Origin: Chondrilla cf. caribensis
Lineage: Eukaryota; Porifera; Demospongiae; Chondrillida; Chondrillidae
Length of the DNA: 64,000 bases
Direction of reading: 5' to 3'
Assembly (NCBI GenBank): GCA_964020155.1
Contig: OZ026548.1
Location: forward strand, 3,411,397 to 3,475,396
Part shown: positions 1 through 10,944 of the stretch, piece by piece
How the letters are laid out: each line of letters starts with the position of its first letter
Position numbering within the stretch: the first letter of the stretch is position 1
Made by a program: the position numbers and the translations under genes
Notes under the pieces: generated by a model
Databases searched by the model: none
The model's input: only the letters and a program-made list of their open reading frames with translations
What the model was told of the DNA's origin: nothing

Positions 1-11
1 ATAATATAATA

Positions 12-53
12 CCGTAGTGTCCGAAATTTTCGCGGGACGAAATTTTCGCGAAT
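12..53 (+). repeat. Left terminal inverted repeat of the pogo-like element
   Basis: It matches the reverse complement of 3001-3042 at 41 of 42 positions. The repeat contains two copies of the ATTTTCGCG motif, which could be internal transposase-binding repeats (inference). Confidence 0.9.
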
Positions 54-144
54 CGCTCAATTTAGGACTGTTCGCGTTTTTATTTTCGCGAATGGCAACG
101 TGCTTATTGGTTTTCGTTTAGCACTTCGAGGGCGCTTATGTGTT

Positions 145-1239
145 ATGAATGGCGACGGAACGCAAGGTACTATCGTTTATAGTCGAGACAAGCTTCTGAC
201 GTTTTATTTTTCTGAGAAAGAACTGCAAGATTGCTCGCTTTTGAAGATGCCCACGTTTGAGTACGAGAGCTGTATTCGGGGATATCATGTTTATCAGAGT
301 ATTTGGAGCAGTAGCGTTGGAGAGGTTCTTAGCTGCCGTCAAGAGCCCAGGAACGCTGAAGATCCCTTCGCTACAGGCGTATACAAAGGAGTAACCCTTG
401 TTGGGCATGTCCCAAGAAAGATTTCGTGTGTATTTTCGCTTTTCTTGAGACGTGGAGGGGTAATAACAGCGCGAGTAACTGGTTCAAGGCAGTATTCAAG
501 AGATCTTCCTCAAGGAGGTCTGGAGTTGCCCTGTGTATATTTGCTGGAAGGAGAAGCTAATTCTGTTGAGAAGGCACACAGCAGACTTTTGACCCTAGCC
601 AGTGCTGAAAAAAATTCTCTGACATCTTCACCTGTTAAAGATGAACCAGCTTCGGTGGTCAACCCTTTAGTAGCAACTCTAGATGAAACTGAATCCAAGG
701 AGAGGCAGATCCCAGCATCATCAGAGTGGACAAAGACTCATGATATTGTCCTCATGATGGACGACAGACAACTAATTTTGAGTGGGCAAAGACTGACAGA
801 CAAGCACATCAATTTCGCACAAAGGTTGATACAAGATCAATTCAAACATCTTAATGGCCTACGTTTAACATTGATTCAAGACAAACCATACACTGGGAGC
901 AAAAAGCACTTTCTGCAAGTTTTATTCGTTAAGGAAGGCCATTGGGTGGTACTTGCATCACAAGATGGTAAACTTTTTAAGGTGTACGATTCATTGTACC
1001 AGTCCTTGGATGAAAAAACACAGACACTAATTAGCCAACAGACTGGTCCTCATCATGAAGCTGTAGTCAGCACGACCCAGAGGCAAAATGGCACACATGA
1101 TTGTGGACTATTTGCCATAGCTTTTGCTATGTCGATTGCTTGTGGAGAGGACCCATCGAAACGCACATACAATCAAGACCTTATGAGGGAGCATCTGGTA
1201 GACTGCTTCAGTAAGAAAGTTGTTCAGTTGTTCCCTTAA
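145..1239 (+). CDS. HIRAN-like domain plus ULP1-type cysteine protease, transposon-borne
   Basis: 364 residues from the first ATG in frame; the frame is open upstream only through a GTG at 100. Residues of about 45-145 resemble a HIRAN domain: a G-Y-H-V-Y start, then a C-R-Q-E-P-x-N-A-x-D-P segment and G-H-V-P-R-K, ending D-L-P-Q-G-G-L-E. HIRAN domains bind DNA ends. The C-terminal half is a C48/ULP1 SUMO-protease-like domain with a full catalytic set: His266 in GHWVV, Asp282 in VYDS, Gln314, and Cys320 in HDCGLFAIA. ULP1 enzymes cleave SUMO or related modifiers. It faces the transposase gene tail to tail inside the same element. Whether it aids transposition, for example by removing SUMO from silencing factors, is inference. 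No intron is needed. Confidence 0.8.
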   Translation: MNGDGTQGTIVYSRDKLLTFYFSEKELQDCSLLKMPTFEYESCIRGYHVYQSIWSSSVGEVLSCRQEPRNAEDPFATGVYKGVTLVGHVPRKISCVFSLFLRRGGVITARVTGSRQYSRDLPQGGLELPCVYLLEGEANSVEKAHSRLLTLASAEKNSLTSSPVKDEPASVVNPLVATLDETESKERQIPASSEWTKTHDIVLMMDDRQLILSGQRLTDKHINFAQRLIQDQFKHLNGLRLTLIQDKPYTGSKKHFLQVLFVKEGHWVVLASQDGKLFKVYDSLYQSLDEKTQTLISQQTGPHHEAVVSTTQRQNGTHDCGLFAIAFAMSIACGEDPSKRTYNQDLMREHLVDCFSKKVVQLFP

Positions 1240-1402
1240 AGTGTACTACTTAGTCTAGATACGTATGTAACAGATCATTTGACAAAATTATATCAAATTT
1301 TACTGTATATTATGAATAATACAATAATATTATATTAACTATAATATATGAAACACAAGTTTGTAACATTTAATTCAATTTAAAGTAAATGATGTTGCTT
1401 AG

Positions 1403-2830
1403 TTATTTCAGAGCATCCTCAATTCCAGCTGCTTTGAACCCATTTCGAATGATTTGTGGGTTATCCTGCACATGAGTGAAAGCAGCTACAAACCATTGGG
1501 CTCCCAGTGGCTTCATACGGCTTAGTTTGAGATCAACGAGTGTCTGAGGCTGATCGGTGTCCATCTGCTGTTTGATTTCACCAGCATACCACAGCTGAAA
1601 TGCAAATTTCAGTTTATCCTTTATTGACTTGTTAACACTCAAGTCCATGGGTTGTAGTCGATCAGTACATCTGGCTGGCACTGTTACAACAATGATGTTG
1701 TGCTGCTCTAAACATTTAAAAACTGCTTCTGTGATTTGGCCTTTGAAGTGATCAAATATCACTAGAGCTGGCTGAGTTTTTGGTAAATTTTGCTTTTTGC
1801 GCATGTCAACCACATAAGGAAGCAACACCTTCTCGATATATGATAGCACTGTGCTCTCATTTGCCCAGTGACTCTCATTGTATGTTATGCTCCAATTTTC
1901 AGGAAAAACAAACTTGGGTAAGCAGGCTGGTGTTTTTCCCTTGTAGATTAGTTGAGCAGGGAGAAAGGCTCCAGACATTGTACCAGTGAGCAGAGCAGTG
2001 ATCTGCCTTTTGTCATCAACACCTTGAATCTCAATACGTGTGGAACCTTTTGCTTCCATTGTCCAGTTCGAGACGGGTACATATTTGATGGCAGTTTGGT
2101 CCCAGTTAATGATCAATTCTGGTGGTATGTCCTCAAATTCTACAATTGTGCGAATGTCTTCTAGATACTGCTGCTTCAGCTGATCAAACTTCTCGGGTGT
2201 GACCTTTGACGTGGTGGACGCTTTCCGTTTGACCAACCCCATTCTGCCAAGTAAACGTTTTGCCCAGTCCCGTGTTAGGTTGATGGGGCCACCATTCTCA
2301 GCTAACAGGTTTGCATCACTTGCTACAACTATTCCTCTGGCGACAGCTGTAGTGATTGGGGCATTGACAACTCCACCAGAGGACCTTACATGATGTATGA
2401 ACGCCTTAACTTGCTCTTCCAGCTCCTCACCTAATAACAATGGCCTACCTCTTCTTTTACTGGGAAGTACTTCCACTGATGTCCTGCCGTCCGATGATCT
2501 AGTAGTACGAGACAATTCCTTTTTGTAAGCATTCATCCATCCACGGACTGTACTTTCTTTCAGGTCGGTAAACTCTCCCGTTCGTTTGAAGTGCCTTAAA
2601 CAGGCAGAGACGCCCGATTCGGCAGCATACTTTGCAACTTTAACCTTGCTGTCTTCTGATATTCCACCTTGGTAAGGCCCTCGCTTCTTCCCGATTTGTT
2701 TTTTGGAATTCTCCACCAATTCGTTCAATTCCTTTTGTGCGGCTCGAACAGCGGCTCGGGGGATCTTCGGGCAACTTGCTTCAACTTCAGAATGGAGAGG
2801 CTTGAAAAAATCCTTGATATTCTTGGACAT
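1403..2830 (-). CDS. Pogo/Tigger-like DDE (DDD) transposase
   Basis: 475 residues from the chosen ATG at 2830; the frame stays open up to 3037, but that extension runs into the terminal repeat and reads as non-protein. Order: an N-terminal NIKDFFKPL segment; a helix-turn-helix-like region around residues 50-110; a second CENP-B/Tc5-like DNA-binding region around 125-205 starting at a KRRGRP hook; then the catalytic core. Catalytic aspartates are Asp244 in NWDQTA, Asp360 in VIFDHFKGQ and Asp396 in RLQPMDLSVNK, giving a DD35D spacing as in pogo relatives (DDE_1 family). It would cut the element out at its terminal repeats and insert at TA. The frame has no lesions. The exact subfamily cannot be fixed by eye. 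Confidence 0.88.
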   Translation of the reverse strand: MSKNIKDFFKPLHSEVEASCPKIPRAAVRAAQKELNELVENSKKQIGKKRGPYQGGISEDSKVKVAKYAAESGVSACLRHFKRTGEFTDLKESTVRGWMNAYKKELSRTTRSSDGRTSVEVLPSKRRGRPLLLGEELEEQVKAFIHHVRSSGGVVNAPITTAVARGIVVASDANLLAENGGPINLTRDWAKRLLGRMGLVKRKASTTSKVTPEKFDQLKQQYLEDIRTIVEFEDIPPELIINWDQTAIKYVPVSNWTMEAKGSTRIEIQGVDDKRQITALLTGTMSGAFLPAQLIYKGKTPACLPKFVFPENWSITYNESHWANESTVLSYIEKVLLPYVVDMRKKQNLPKTQPALVIFDHFKGQITEAVFKCLEQHNIIVVTVPARCTDRLQPMDLSVNKSIKDKLKFAFQLWYAGEIKQQMDTDQPQTLVDLKLSRMKPLGAQWFVAAFTHVQDNPQIIRNGFKAAGIEDALK

Positions 2831-3000
2831 CTTTGCGAGCTTCGACCACGGGTTGTTGTCAATCAAGAACAATAAACAATAGGCAATCGTCCTTTGTTCC
2901 CACGTTCCCCGTACTACCAAGGTATAAACAGCCGCCATTTTATACATACCCACGATAATTTTCGCGAATAAATTTTCGCGAATCCGACGTTCCTCGCGAA

Positions 3001-3042
3001 ATTCGCGAAAATTACGTCCCGCGAAAATTTCGGACACTACGG
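3001..3042 (-). repeat. Right terminal inverted repeat of the pogo-like element
   Basis: Mirror of 12-53 with one mismatch, followed by the TA duplication at 3043-3044. The open frame of the transposase runs into this repeat, but the likely start codon lies well inside it. Confidence 0.9.
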
Positions 3043-3044
3043 TA

Positions 3045-4530
3045 ATATATATAAATAAAATATTCCCGTCACCATGTACGTAGCTACGATTTCATGAACA
3101 GTCTAGCAGGCCTACGATTGTAGTGCACTCAATATGCTGAACACTAATTGCAGATGGCTCACATGCATGTATGTGCATACACATGCAACACACACATGTA
3201 CAAACACACATACACACATATGTCTGGTACATGCTGTACGAAAGTAGTTGGTCATTTTAAAATTGTTTCATAACATATCTACTGGTATGTACATATGTGG
3301 GTGAAAATGTAATCTTAATTGTATCCTGGTTGGGGGAGGATCAAAGAGAAATCTTACTATTAGAGATTACAAGTAGACACTCCTCTTCTTCAGTGCTGTC
3401 TTTACTCCTGGTGATCACTCCAACCTAAGGAAGGAACAAAACCAACAAACACAGGCTTGTACACATGAGGTGAATGGGAATTGTTTAGGAAGTACGAATG
3501 ACGTCACTTTAATATCCCACACATGAGGAAGGAACACACACAGAAGTACAAGATTCCCTGTTTTTTCCATGTGAATCCCTATGTGTGACAGTAGCTATTA
3601 ATATTAGCAGGATCTAACAATTAGCTGTTCAGGATGTCCATCCACTTGTAGCCCACCCAACCCCTTTTCATTTAATTTCACATTATAACAATGGTCACTT
3701 CCAAATACACAGCCCATGTTTGTACACACTGTGGTGAAACGCGAGTTTTCAGTTGAATGAAATTTGCGACAATAATTCACTCTGAATCGTTGTACGCAAC
3801 CAACATTGGCAAGACACCATACCAATGCCATACAGACACACATACAATAAGCAGCAGTGAGCTAGCTGTGTAAGATTATATGGAAATAGGCCAAATACAC
3901 TCCATCAACTCTGCTATACAGAACGTAAAGTAAATAAGCATTACAAATATTCCACCTACGTGGCTTGTACATAAAGTTTCCACTATCTAGAAAAGTCCAC
4001 ATCAGTGAAATATTTGGTGCACAGGGAAGAACATCCGATAGCATGAAGTGAATGAGTGCATTGTTATCTCAAAAATGAGGTATATATTGACAACTAGGCC
4101 TGCACCATGGTATTAACCTATCGGCTATCGGGATACTGGCCAAATTTTATTCATATCGGTATGGGTCGTATAATTACTGCTATAATCAATTACGCAGGTT
4201 TGAAGTCATTGGCATCTGTTCGTCACTTTCCTTTGAGTTTATTTACGATACAAGAATGTCTAAAACAAGGTTACTTGATCCGCATTGCTGTGAAGTCACA
4301 GAATATTCTACCCCCACTACTTGTACTTAAGTGGTATTTCTGTTCTTTATAGACGTAAATCCACCATCTCATTCAATATAACCAATCTTGTGTACAAAAT
4401 ACTGCTATCGGTCTATATTGGCCCTATTCTATTAGATATTGGGTATCGGTTAAATCCTGTATTGGTCCATTTCTAGCAACAACAAGTGAAAACTGTATCC
4501 CAAGAGCACTAATAATTGAAACAGAGTGAT
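3045..4530. other. Non-coding stretch with repeat fragments
   Basis: Contains CA/TG-rich microsatellite-like sequence around 3165-3225, and a fragment beginning TTGTATCCTGG near 3323 that resembles one end of the TTGTATCC MITE family found elsewhere in the window. At about 4094-4480 several ATCGG-containing phrases recur and the stretch begins AGGCCTGCACCATGG, which looks like another decayed transposon. Just beyond, a 40-codon plus-strand frame at 4536-4658 reads GVDRVAIDEEGHVYIVG; it could be an exon of a beta-propeller protein but has no further support. Confidence 0.4.
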
Positions 4531-4639
4531 TGGATATGAATGGGTTCGAAATCCTATCTGGTGTGGACCGTGTAGCCATTGATGAAGAGGGTCATGTGTA
4601 CATTGTGGGCAAAACAGTACACACTAAACAATACAGCGA

Positions 4640-7600
4640 CAATAAGGCATCAACATAAGGATATCCTTCCTTACTTTAATCATCATTTCAAGACGTTCGA
4701 TTTCTCCCTCAAACACTTCACACTCCATATAAAGCTTGAGACTGGAATGTTCTAGTAATAAATCATCCAGCATATGACTCTCTTCATGGAGAGAAACAGC
4801 TTCGGGAGTCTCAAACAAAGCACTTTCGGAGTTCTGATTCTCTAAACTAGATTCCTCAGAACTCCTTTGAATTTCAACATCATCAACCCCAGGGATATCC
4901 CTAACCTGAGAGATATAAAATTGACAATGCGTACATACGTAGCCATATGCAAGAATACAAACTTTCCACAGCAGATGCATGATATACGTACATTCCGTAT
5001 GTACAGACACAGGAGGTACACACAAACATAGTCCTCATTTACATACAGTACATGGTTGTACAGTAATGACACCCTTGCATTTACACTTTGATCCCCTGTG
5101 TGATCAATATCTTCTGTTGCCTCCGTATCTTCTTTAGGGCATTCGGTTGAAGTTACCCTCGACTCTTCCTCCGGCTGATGTACAGAAGACACTGTTGTGG
5201 GAGAAGTGGTACCTAGCGCTGTGGGAGAAGTGGTACCTAGCGCTGTGGTAGTGGCTGTTGTTGGCTCCAGTTCTACATAATAAGAGCTATGGCATAGAGG
5301 ACATTGATACTGTTGAGTGGAGAGTTCGTGGGACACGTATTAATTTTGGAAGGGTCTTCAATAACAATGGCCTCCTTTTTCAGGAATATACCACCACAGT
5401 ATAGGCACTGCATGTAAATAAAATCATTCCCCACTACAAGACATACATACATATACACACTGATGCAGTACTGTAAGCGTACAAAACATAAAATTTCATG
5501 AAATTCTAAGATCAATCATTTCAATATACAGTAGGTACATGCTTAGGTACAGTACATACGTGCTTACAGCTTTAGCTTAACCCCCATTGGGCTAGCATAT
5601 TGTATAGTATACAGTACTGTAGTTAATACAGAGAGTGTAGTTGTACAACAATGTAATGTCTTATAGTGTAGTACATACAATATTTGTAGCCTGGTTGAGG
5701 GGTGGATCAAAGGAAAAACTGTGCGTACATAAGCCATGTAGCACAGGTCACCAGACAGGCTTCATTGTTAGGATTAAGTGCGTGAGAACAAGGCAGGAAA
5801 TTAGTAAACACATTTCCATTGTATATGATATGTTGCATTGAGCTATGTGCATATTTGCAGTATAAATTGTCTATCATTCACCACACCAGGATATAACTAT
5901 TACATACGTACTGTAAAAGTTGAACACAATGAAGTATGATCCCCATTATTGTCGCTGTACATACCTTCACCACTAGTAACAAAATCTGTTGATATTCAGA
6001 AGTAGACAACAGTGTACAGTCTCCAGACAAGCACCTACCAAGTACAGAATACACAACAAACACTTCAATATACCAATACCATGACACAAACATCACAGCT
6101 GGTACTCAGCTGGTCCCACTCACCAGTCAAGTTCTTTGAAAATAGTTCCCATCTCCCTGTACCAGACTCTGTCAGTAACACTGCACTCTTCAGATAGAAG
6201 GTATTTCAGGCCTTCGGCTCCAACACACAGTGATTCCTAGTATGTACATATATGTAGTACACACGCATATACATTCAGATGACAATTATTGAGTGTAATA
6301 ACAGTAACTGTGAACACAGCTCAAGAGAGGCAGTGGGTGGAAAGGCAGTGGAAACAAGAAAAACCTACCACTACACACATGAATGTACTATATACTGATG
6401 AGTACAACTATTACTGACACACAATTCACACATTCTTGCCTTCTTCCTATCCAGGTTGTGAAGGGCAGTGAGCAGCATGTCCAACCATGTCTCTCTAACT
6501 CCCAATACACCAACAGGTGGGTGGAGAATCTGCAGGAAACAATATCACTTTGTAGCATACAAAACATAGTATGCTTTTTGAAAATGGGGACCAGGTGTGA
6601 AATCAGTGGGTTAGGGTTGACAAATGCCAAGTGTACGTACAGTATATCATTCTCACTTTAAATAGTTTCTTTTTGGATAACAGACATTAAGAGTACGTGA
6701 AACTTAAATCAAATTTTCCCATAGATACACCCCATTTGATAATATTTATTACTGCATACTATAACAATTAAAAGATGATGTCTAATATGTATAGGAATAC
6801 AGTGGAAACCTTTTGATAACAGATACATTGGGACCAGTCATTTTGTGAACTGTAGAGAGGTTATCTGCACTGCAGAGTCCAAAATGCATTAGCACTATAT
6901 GTAAAGTACATTTTTGTAGGCTCGTTAAGAGTCCTTTGTAGGGAGGTAATTTCTACTACGTCCTGTATTTAGAGGGTTCTACTGTATATATCTGGGTATA
7001 TATTGTACAGGTGCTTTTAACTGTAAATAATTAAAACTACACCAACTAACTTCTTTATATGAAACTTGTCCTTCCGAAATGGCTTTCAGGAGAGAGTTTG
7101 CAACAGAATCATACTCTTCTTCACAATAGAAATCACAAATCTGTACAGAAGCATAGTGAGACATGACTCTGGTTCCACAGTGTCTGGATGCACACCAAGG
7201 AGGTGCGCATGCATCACAGGGAACCACTGAGAGACTTAATCTCAGAACGTAATCTCTCATACACAAGGAGTCTATTATGTTTCACGAATAAGCCACAGAT
7301 ATGTGGGTAGAGAACATCAAGGGTACATCAAGGGTTGAAAACACAACACAAATTTAACAAGATTTGTGCACACGTTTGCATGTGTTGCATGAGTGAGTGC
7401 TTACATGTACCTGTATATGTGTGAACAATTACATATGGAAATGTGTGCATGATACACAAGAATTAGCAATGACTGTTCACATCTCATGCACCTCACAACC
7501 CCATCACAATGCAATATTCCTCGAATGTATTGCAAGTGTAACAGGGACACAACACTTCACAAACAATGTGCTATATGTACAGTACCTTGACCATAGCAGC

Positions 7601-9411
7601 AGTCTGTGCACACAAGTCGATCTTCTTGTCAATCGTACCTACGATATTATTACTTGATTATCACTAGGAACAGACTACAGTGACAGGAACTACTGAGTTC
7701 AAACAGGGTGCACCAAAGATATAAGATATAATATGTACAATATCCCATCCACTCATTTTGTAATGATTAACATACGTACCTCTGGTAGGGCTGTAGTGGA
7801 TATACAGACACTTTAGCTTGATTGTCGTATACAATGAAGCTAAAGTGTCTGTATCCACTGTACCCCCAGTAGAGGTACTTTAGTTGTAAGATGGTATGTT
7901 TCTGTATAAAACAATATTTTGTATACTAACTCTCACTCAGCATTGTTATTATATCTATCAATGGGTTGCTAGGTGATTAATGAACATATTTTAATAACAA
8001 TTACATGTGTGCAAACTCATAGAATAGAGAGTAGGCCATAAATTACCATACCAATTGCAGCATACTAGGTGGGTGGGACTGTACATATGCACAAGCTGTT
8101 GTGGATGAGCCCCCAAACTACCAATGCTGAATTATGAATACACTATACAACAAAGTTACATATAATATACTCACTTTGAGATAGCAATGGTGCTGATGTG
8201 AAATTAGGAAGCTGCAACACATTCACGTCAGATGACGCCAATGTATCTTTACACTATGTACAGAGAAAATATATTATGTATCTACTGTACACGGGTGTGT
8301 ATGTGCTATCACGTTCAGACATCTACAGTCAATAATGTACATTAAGATTATAAATGCATACAAGCATATACAGTACTTACTGAGTATGTATGTAACCATT
8401 TTTAATACATAACACTACTAAAAATTAGTACAAAACACATTTTTGTATCCTTTTGCGTAGGCGTATCAAAGGCAAAAGTGTGCACATGTGATATGTGCAC
8501 ACTTCCTCTGATATGTGCACACTTGCTGATTGATTGATTGATGTCACTTAATTACCATAGCAATCGATCGATTAATTAATGTCACTTAACTATACCATCG
8601 CACCCGCCGACAATAATGGCAGCGTCACAACAGTAAAGTTTTAGTAAAGTTTCTCTAAATCATTAGTTGTTCTTCTACAGGAGATATGATCGCCGAAAAT
8701 AATCACAGCGTAGCAATTTATTCAAGTTACAGCGTCACAACAATTGAAAGTACGGTAGTCTTACTAAAGTCTAAGAGGAGTTTCTGTAAAATCGTTAGTA
8801 GTAACTAAGTTATTAGGAAAGCGCCATTTTACAGGAGATATGTTCTCCTTATCGTCCTTTTGGCAGCGTGGAAGTGGAGGCTGTTCCTCGTATCTATATA
8901 CGTGCCGGGAGAATTTTGTTCTCGAGAACTTTCAGAACTTGACTGGGCTTTTAACTCCTCTTCTGGTTGAAAATTATCCCAATCGGTAATTTGATCTATA
9001 AAACTAAAAAGATCGGCACATTCGGCGGAGCCCATAGAACAAATTGATACACAGCAGCAGTTTGAAAGGATACAAGCTAGTTATGTCCTTCCTAGGTGTG
9101 CTGTAGCGGATATAGTGCCTAATTGCATTCCCCGGGCTTTGCCCTCGGAATTCAATTAGGAACTATATATCCGCTGCAGCACACCTAGGAAGGACATAAC
9201 TACTACATATAATATTGTACACGTGTGCTCATATAGAATGTACAGATTGGGGTATTGCTTAATATACACACAATCTTTAAATTTATGTTTTGGCTGTAAG
9301 CATGAAACATGTACACAAAAATAGCACTGCACACACAAACCTTGTCCAACAATTCAAGCACTATTTTGTCATCCTTCTTGTCTCCGTAGAGTTGGGCCAA
9401 ACACCAAAACA
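4640..9411 (-). CDS. Unrecognised multi-exon gene (exon set incomplete)
   Basis: Several minus-strand segments look like real exons. The best pair is 6236-6124 and 6034-5965: both have AG/GT borders and join in phase 2 to a clean frame starting ESLCVGAEGLKYLL and ending ILLLVVK. Other candidates are 9411-9341 (VFWCLAQLYGDKKDDKIVLE), about 7260-7052 (Cys-rich CDACAPPWCASRHCG, then YCEEEYDSVANSLLKAI), about 6530-6445 (ETWLDMLLTALHNLDRKK), about 5420-5085 (CxxC motifs CLYCGG and CPLCHSS followed by a Thr/Ser/Glu-rich stretch) and about 4905-4640 (acidic, then EGEIERLEMMIKVRKDI). The paired CxxC motifs suggest a zinc-binding C-terminal part. I do not recognise the family. The gene may be two genes, and three MITEs lie in its introns. 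Confidence 0.35.
5684..5894. mobile_element. MITE of the TTGTATCC family
   Basis: Begins TTGTAGCCTGGTTGAGG followed by GGATCAAAGG, and ends CCAGGATATA. The interior is nearly the same as 37584-37816, so both are copies of one non-autonomous element. Confidence 0.7.
6800..6985. mobile_element. Tigger/pogo-type MITE
   Basis: Starts CAGTGGAAACC after TA and ends GGTTCTACTG before TA. The CAGT...ACTG ends with TA flanks are the pattern of pogo-superfamily MITEs. No coding capacity. Confidence 0.55.
7776..7878. repeat. 103-bp hairpin MITE
   Basis: Long inverted repeat: GTACCTCTGGTAGGG-type arm on the left and its complement ending CAGTAGAGGTAC on the right, with an inner arm around ACACTTTAGCTT and a loop of about 17 bases. 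Arms differ by small indels. Confidence 0.7.
8443..9076. mobile_element. 634-bp non-autonomous element, TTGTATCC family, copy 1
   Basis: Ends are TTGTATCCTTT and AAAGGATACAA. An inverted copy lies at 10945-11575. On the minus strand at 9035-8829 it carries a 68-codon frame starting MGSAECADLFSFIDQITDWD, acidic then basic, which the second copy has lost through stops. The frame looks like the 5' exon of a real protein and may be captured or relict coding sequence. Confidence 0.7.
9078..9202. repeat. Palindromic MITE (TAGTTATGTCC family)
   Basis: Arms TAGTTATGTCCTTCCTAGG and its complement enclose an inner palindrome around CCCTCGG. It abuts the element ending at 9076. Related copies are 9771-9907 and 10892-10942. 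Confidence 0.8.
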
Positions 9412-9557
9412 CTACAATAAAAAGACATATCCTGCATCTTTTATGGTACTGTAAGTACCAGCAAAGTATTTTATGTATTATTTCAACCCTGTACCTCATG
9501 GAGTAGCAGGTAGCCTGGCTAGAAACTCTACCCATACAGTTTGACATACAACAGTAC

Positions 9558-9769
9558 TTGTGTCATGGTAGACAGGAAGATCAAAGGAATAAAGTGGTTT
9601 ATAGAACCTCTACAGCACACTTGGAATTACCAATACATCACACTTGCAATCAAGTCATTAACAATGCATCACCCTTTCAATTAACTGATGAGACCAATTT
9701 CCTGTCACCAACAACATCAGCAACAGCGAACAATGGAGCAATAACAAAATTGCCATCCCATGACACAAG
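9558..9769. mobile_element. MITE with CTTGTGTCATGG ends
   Basis: Starts CTTGTGTCATGG, followed by GATCAAAGG, and ends CCATGACACAAG. The related sequence at 40230 in block B lacks it, so it inserted, or the two loci diverged, after the duplication. Confidence 0.65.
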
Positions 9770-9770
9770 C

Positions 9771-9907
9771 TAGTTATGTCCCTTCCACACGGGATGTGCA
9801 GCTATACAGTCACACTTTCAATCAATCACCTCGGGCTGACGCCCTCGGTAATTAATTGAAAGTGTGACTGTATTAGCTGCACATCCCGTGTGGAAGGGAC
9901 ATAACTA
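9771..9907. repeat. 137-bp palindromic MITE (TAGTTATGTCC family)
   Basis: About 60-base arms beginning TAGTTATGTCCCTTCCACAC and ending in the complement, with a short GC-rich loop. Absent from the matching place in block B. Confidence 0.8.
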
Positions 9908-10891
9908 ATACATGATGTTTGTGTTCATGTGGTGACTAACATCTAATGGAGAGCATAAGTCCCTTAGGAGCCATCCACGGCAATGTCCCTTGAAGAAACG
10001 AAATGGACTTGACCAGCAGTTCCTCCCCCCTGGGGGGGAATAAGAATTGTTGAGCTACTGATAAGAAATACTTAGTGACACGTAGTACATTGGGGTATAC
10101 ATTTGTATGAGATATATGTGAAGGGGTAACCTTTTTCAAGAAATATGTACTGCTTGAAGCTATGGCGCATATGGAGAGTAGAATTGGGAGAATTATAAAT
10201 ACATACTATATACGTTCATGGATGACTTGATCCGTGACTACCTGTATAGTGCATGTGTGTATAATAGGTACTACACTAACTCACCCTTTACAATCAAACT
10301 GTTTCTTTCTCTTATGATCTGTCCACAATTCCACAAATAGCAACAAGAAACTACCAATATCCAAACAATACTGCTCTTCGCTTTCCTCCAAAGGACTATC
10401 AGAGTACAAACCATGGAGTGATTTTGAATGTGTAACAATTCTCAAGGAACACATTACATACCCGAAGGACGCTGGCAGCTGAATATGTTCAATGACTATA
10501 AAAATACAATTGATAAACTCTTGCTTCAACTCTTTAGACCTACAGTTACAATAAAAAGAACAGTTAATATGCCTATCACATATGCACTACTTGCAGGTGA
10601 ATGTACTAGTTTGTGCATATGTACATACATGTACGTATATATGCATATAAATAATTTCTTGTTCGTGTATATTGTACATAAAGTGTACAATCTCCAACAA
10701 CAACATGTACATACATCCGGTGTGGGCTGCAGTAGTGTTTGCAGTACATGGGAAATGTGTTAAAACAAGTGACACTGTGACTCACCACAACATGTCCCAC
10801 TTCTCTGACAAGTGCAGGACGTAGTGAAACATCAGATCAACAACACCTCTACGTATGTGGTAGCAACACAATAATCCAATCATATACGTAG

Positions 10892-10942
10892 TAGCTATGT
10901 CCTTCCTAGGTGTGCTGCAGCACACCTAGGAAGGACATAACT
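10892..10942. repeat. Minimal palindromic MITE (TAGTTATGTCC family)
   Basis: 51 bases of almost perfect palindrome: the arms of 9078-9202 without its interior. It abuts the inverted copy of the 634-bp element. Confidence 0.8.
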
Positions 10943-10944
10943 AG

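Larger units (their letters stand above)
12..3042. mobile_element. Complete pogo/Tc1-like DNA transposon with HIRAN-ULP1 cargo
   Basis: The element is bounded by 42-bp terminal inverted repeats with one mismatch, each starting CCGTAGTGTCCG, and is flanked by TA on both sides (10-11 and 3043-3044), the target duplication of the IS630/Tc1/mariner/pogo group. It holds two convergent genes: a DDD transposase on the minus strand and a HIRAN-like/ULP1 protease gene on the plus strand. Both frames are open and the repeats are nearly identical, so it looks young and possibly autonomous. Pogo relatives normally encode only the transposase, so the second gene is unusual. Confidence 0.9.

Noticed and set aside
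2831..3037. N-terminal extension of the transposase by 69 residues
   Set aside because: It runs into the terminal inverted repeat and has no domain-like composition; the ATG at 2830 gives the family-like start.
4107..4352. 81-codon plus-strand frame
   Set aside because: It lies in a stretch of repeated ATCGG phrases that looks like a decayed transposon, with no protein-like pattern.
9078..9202. Strong hairpins here and at 9771, 26035 and 16829 as RNA genes or terminators
   Set aside because: They are MITE-type palindromes with related copies or present as whole insertions; no tRNA or known ncRNA features were seen.
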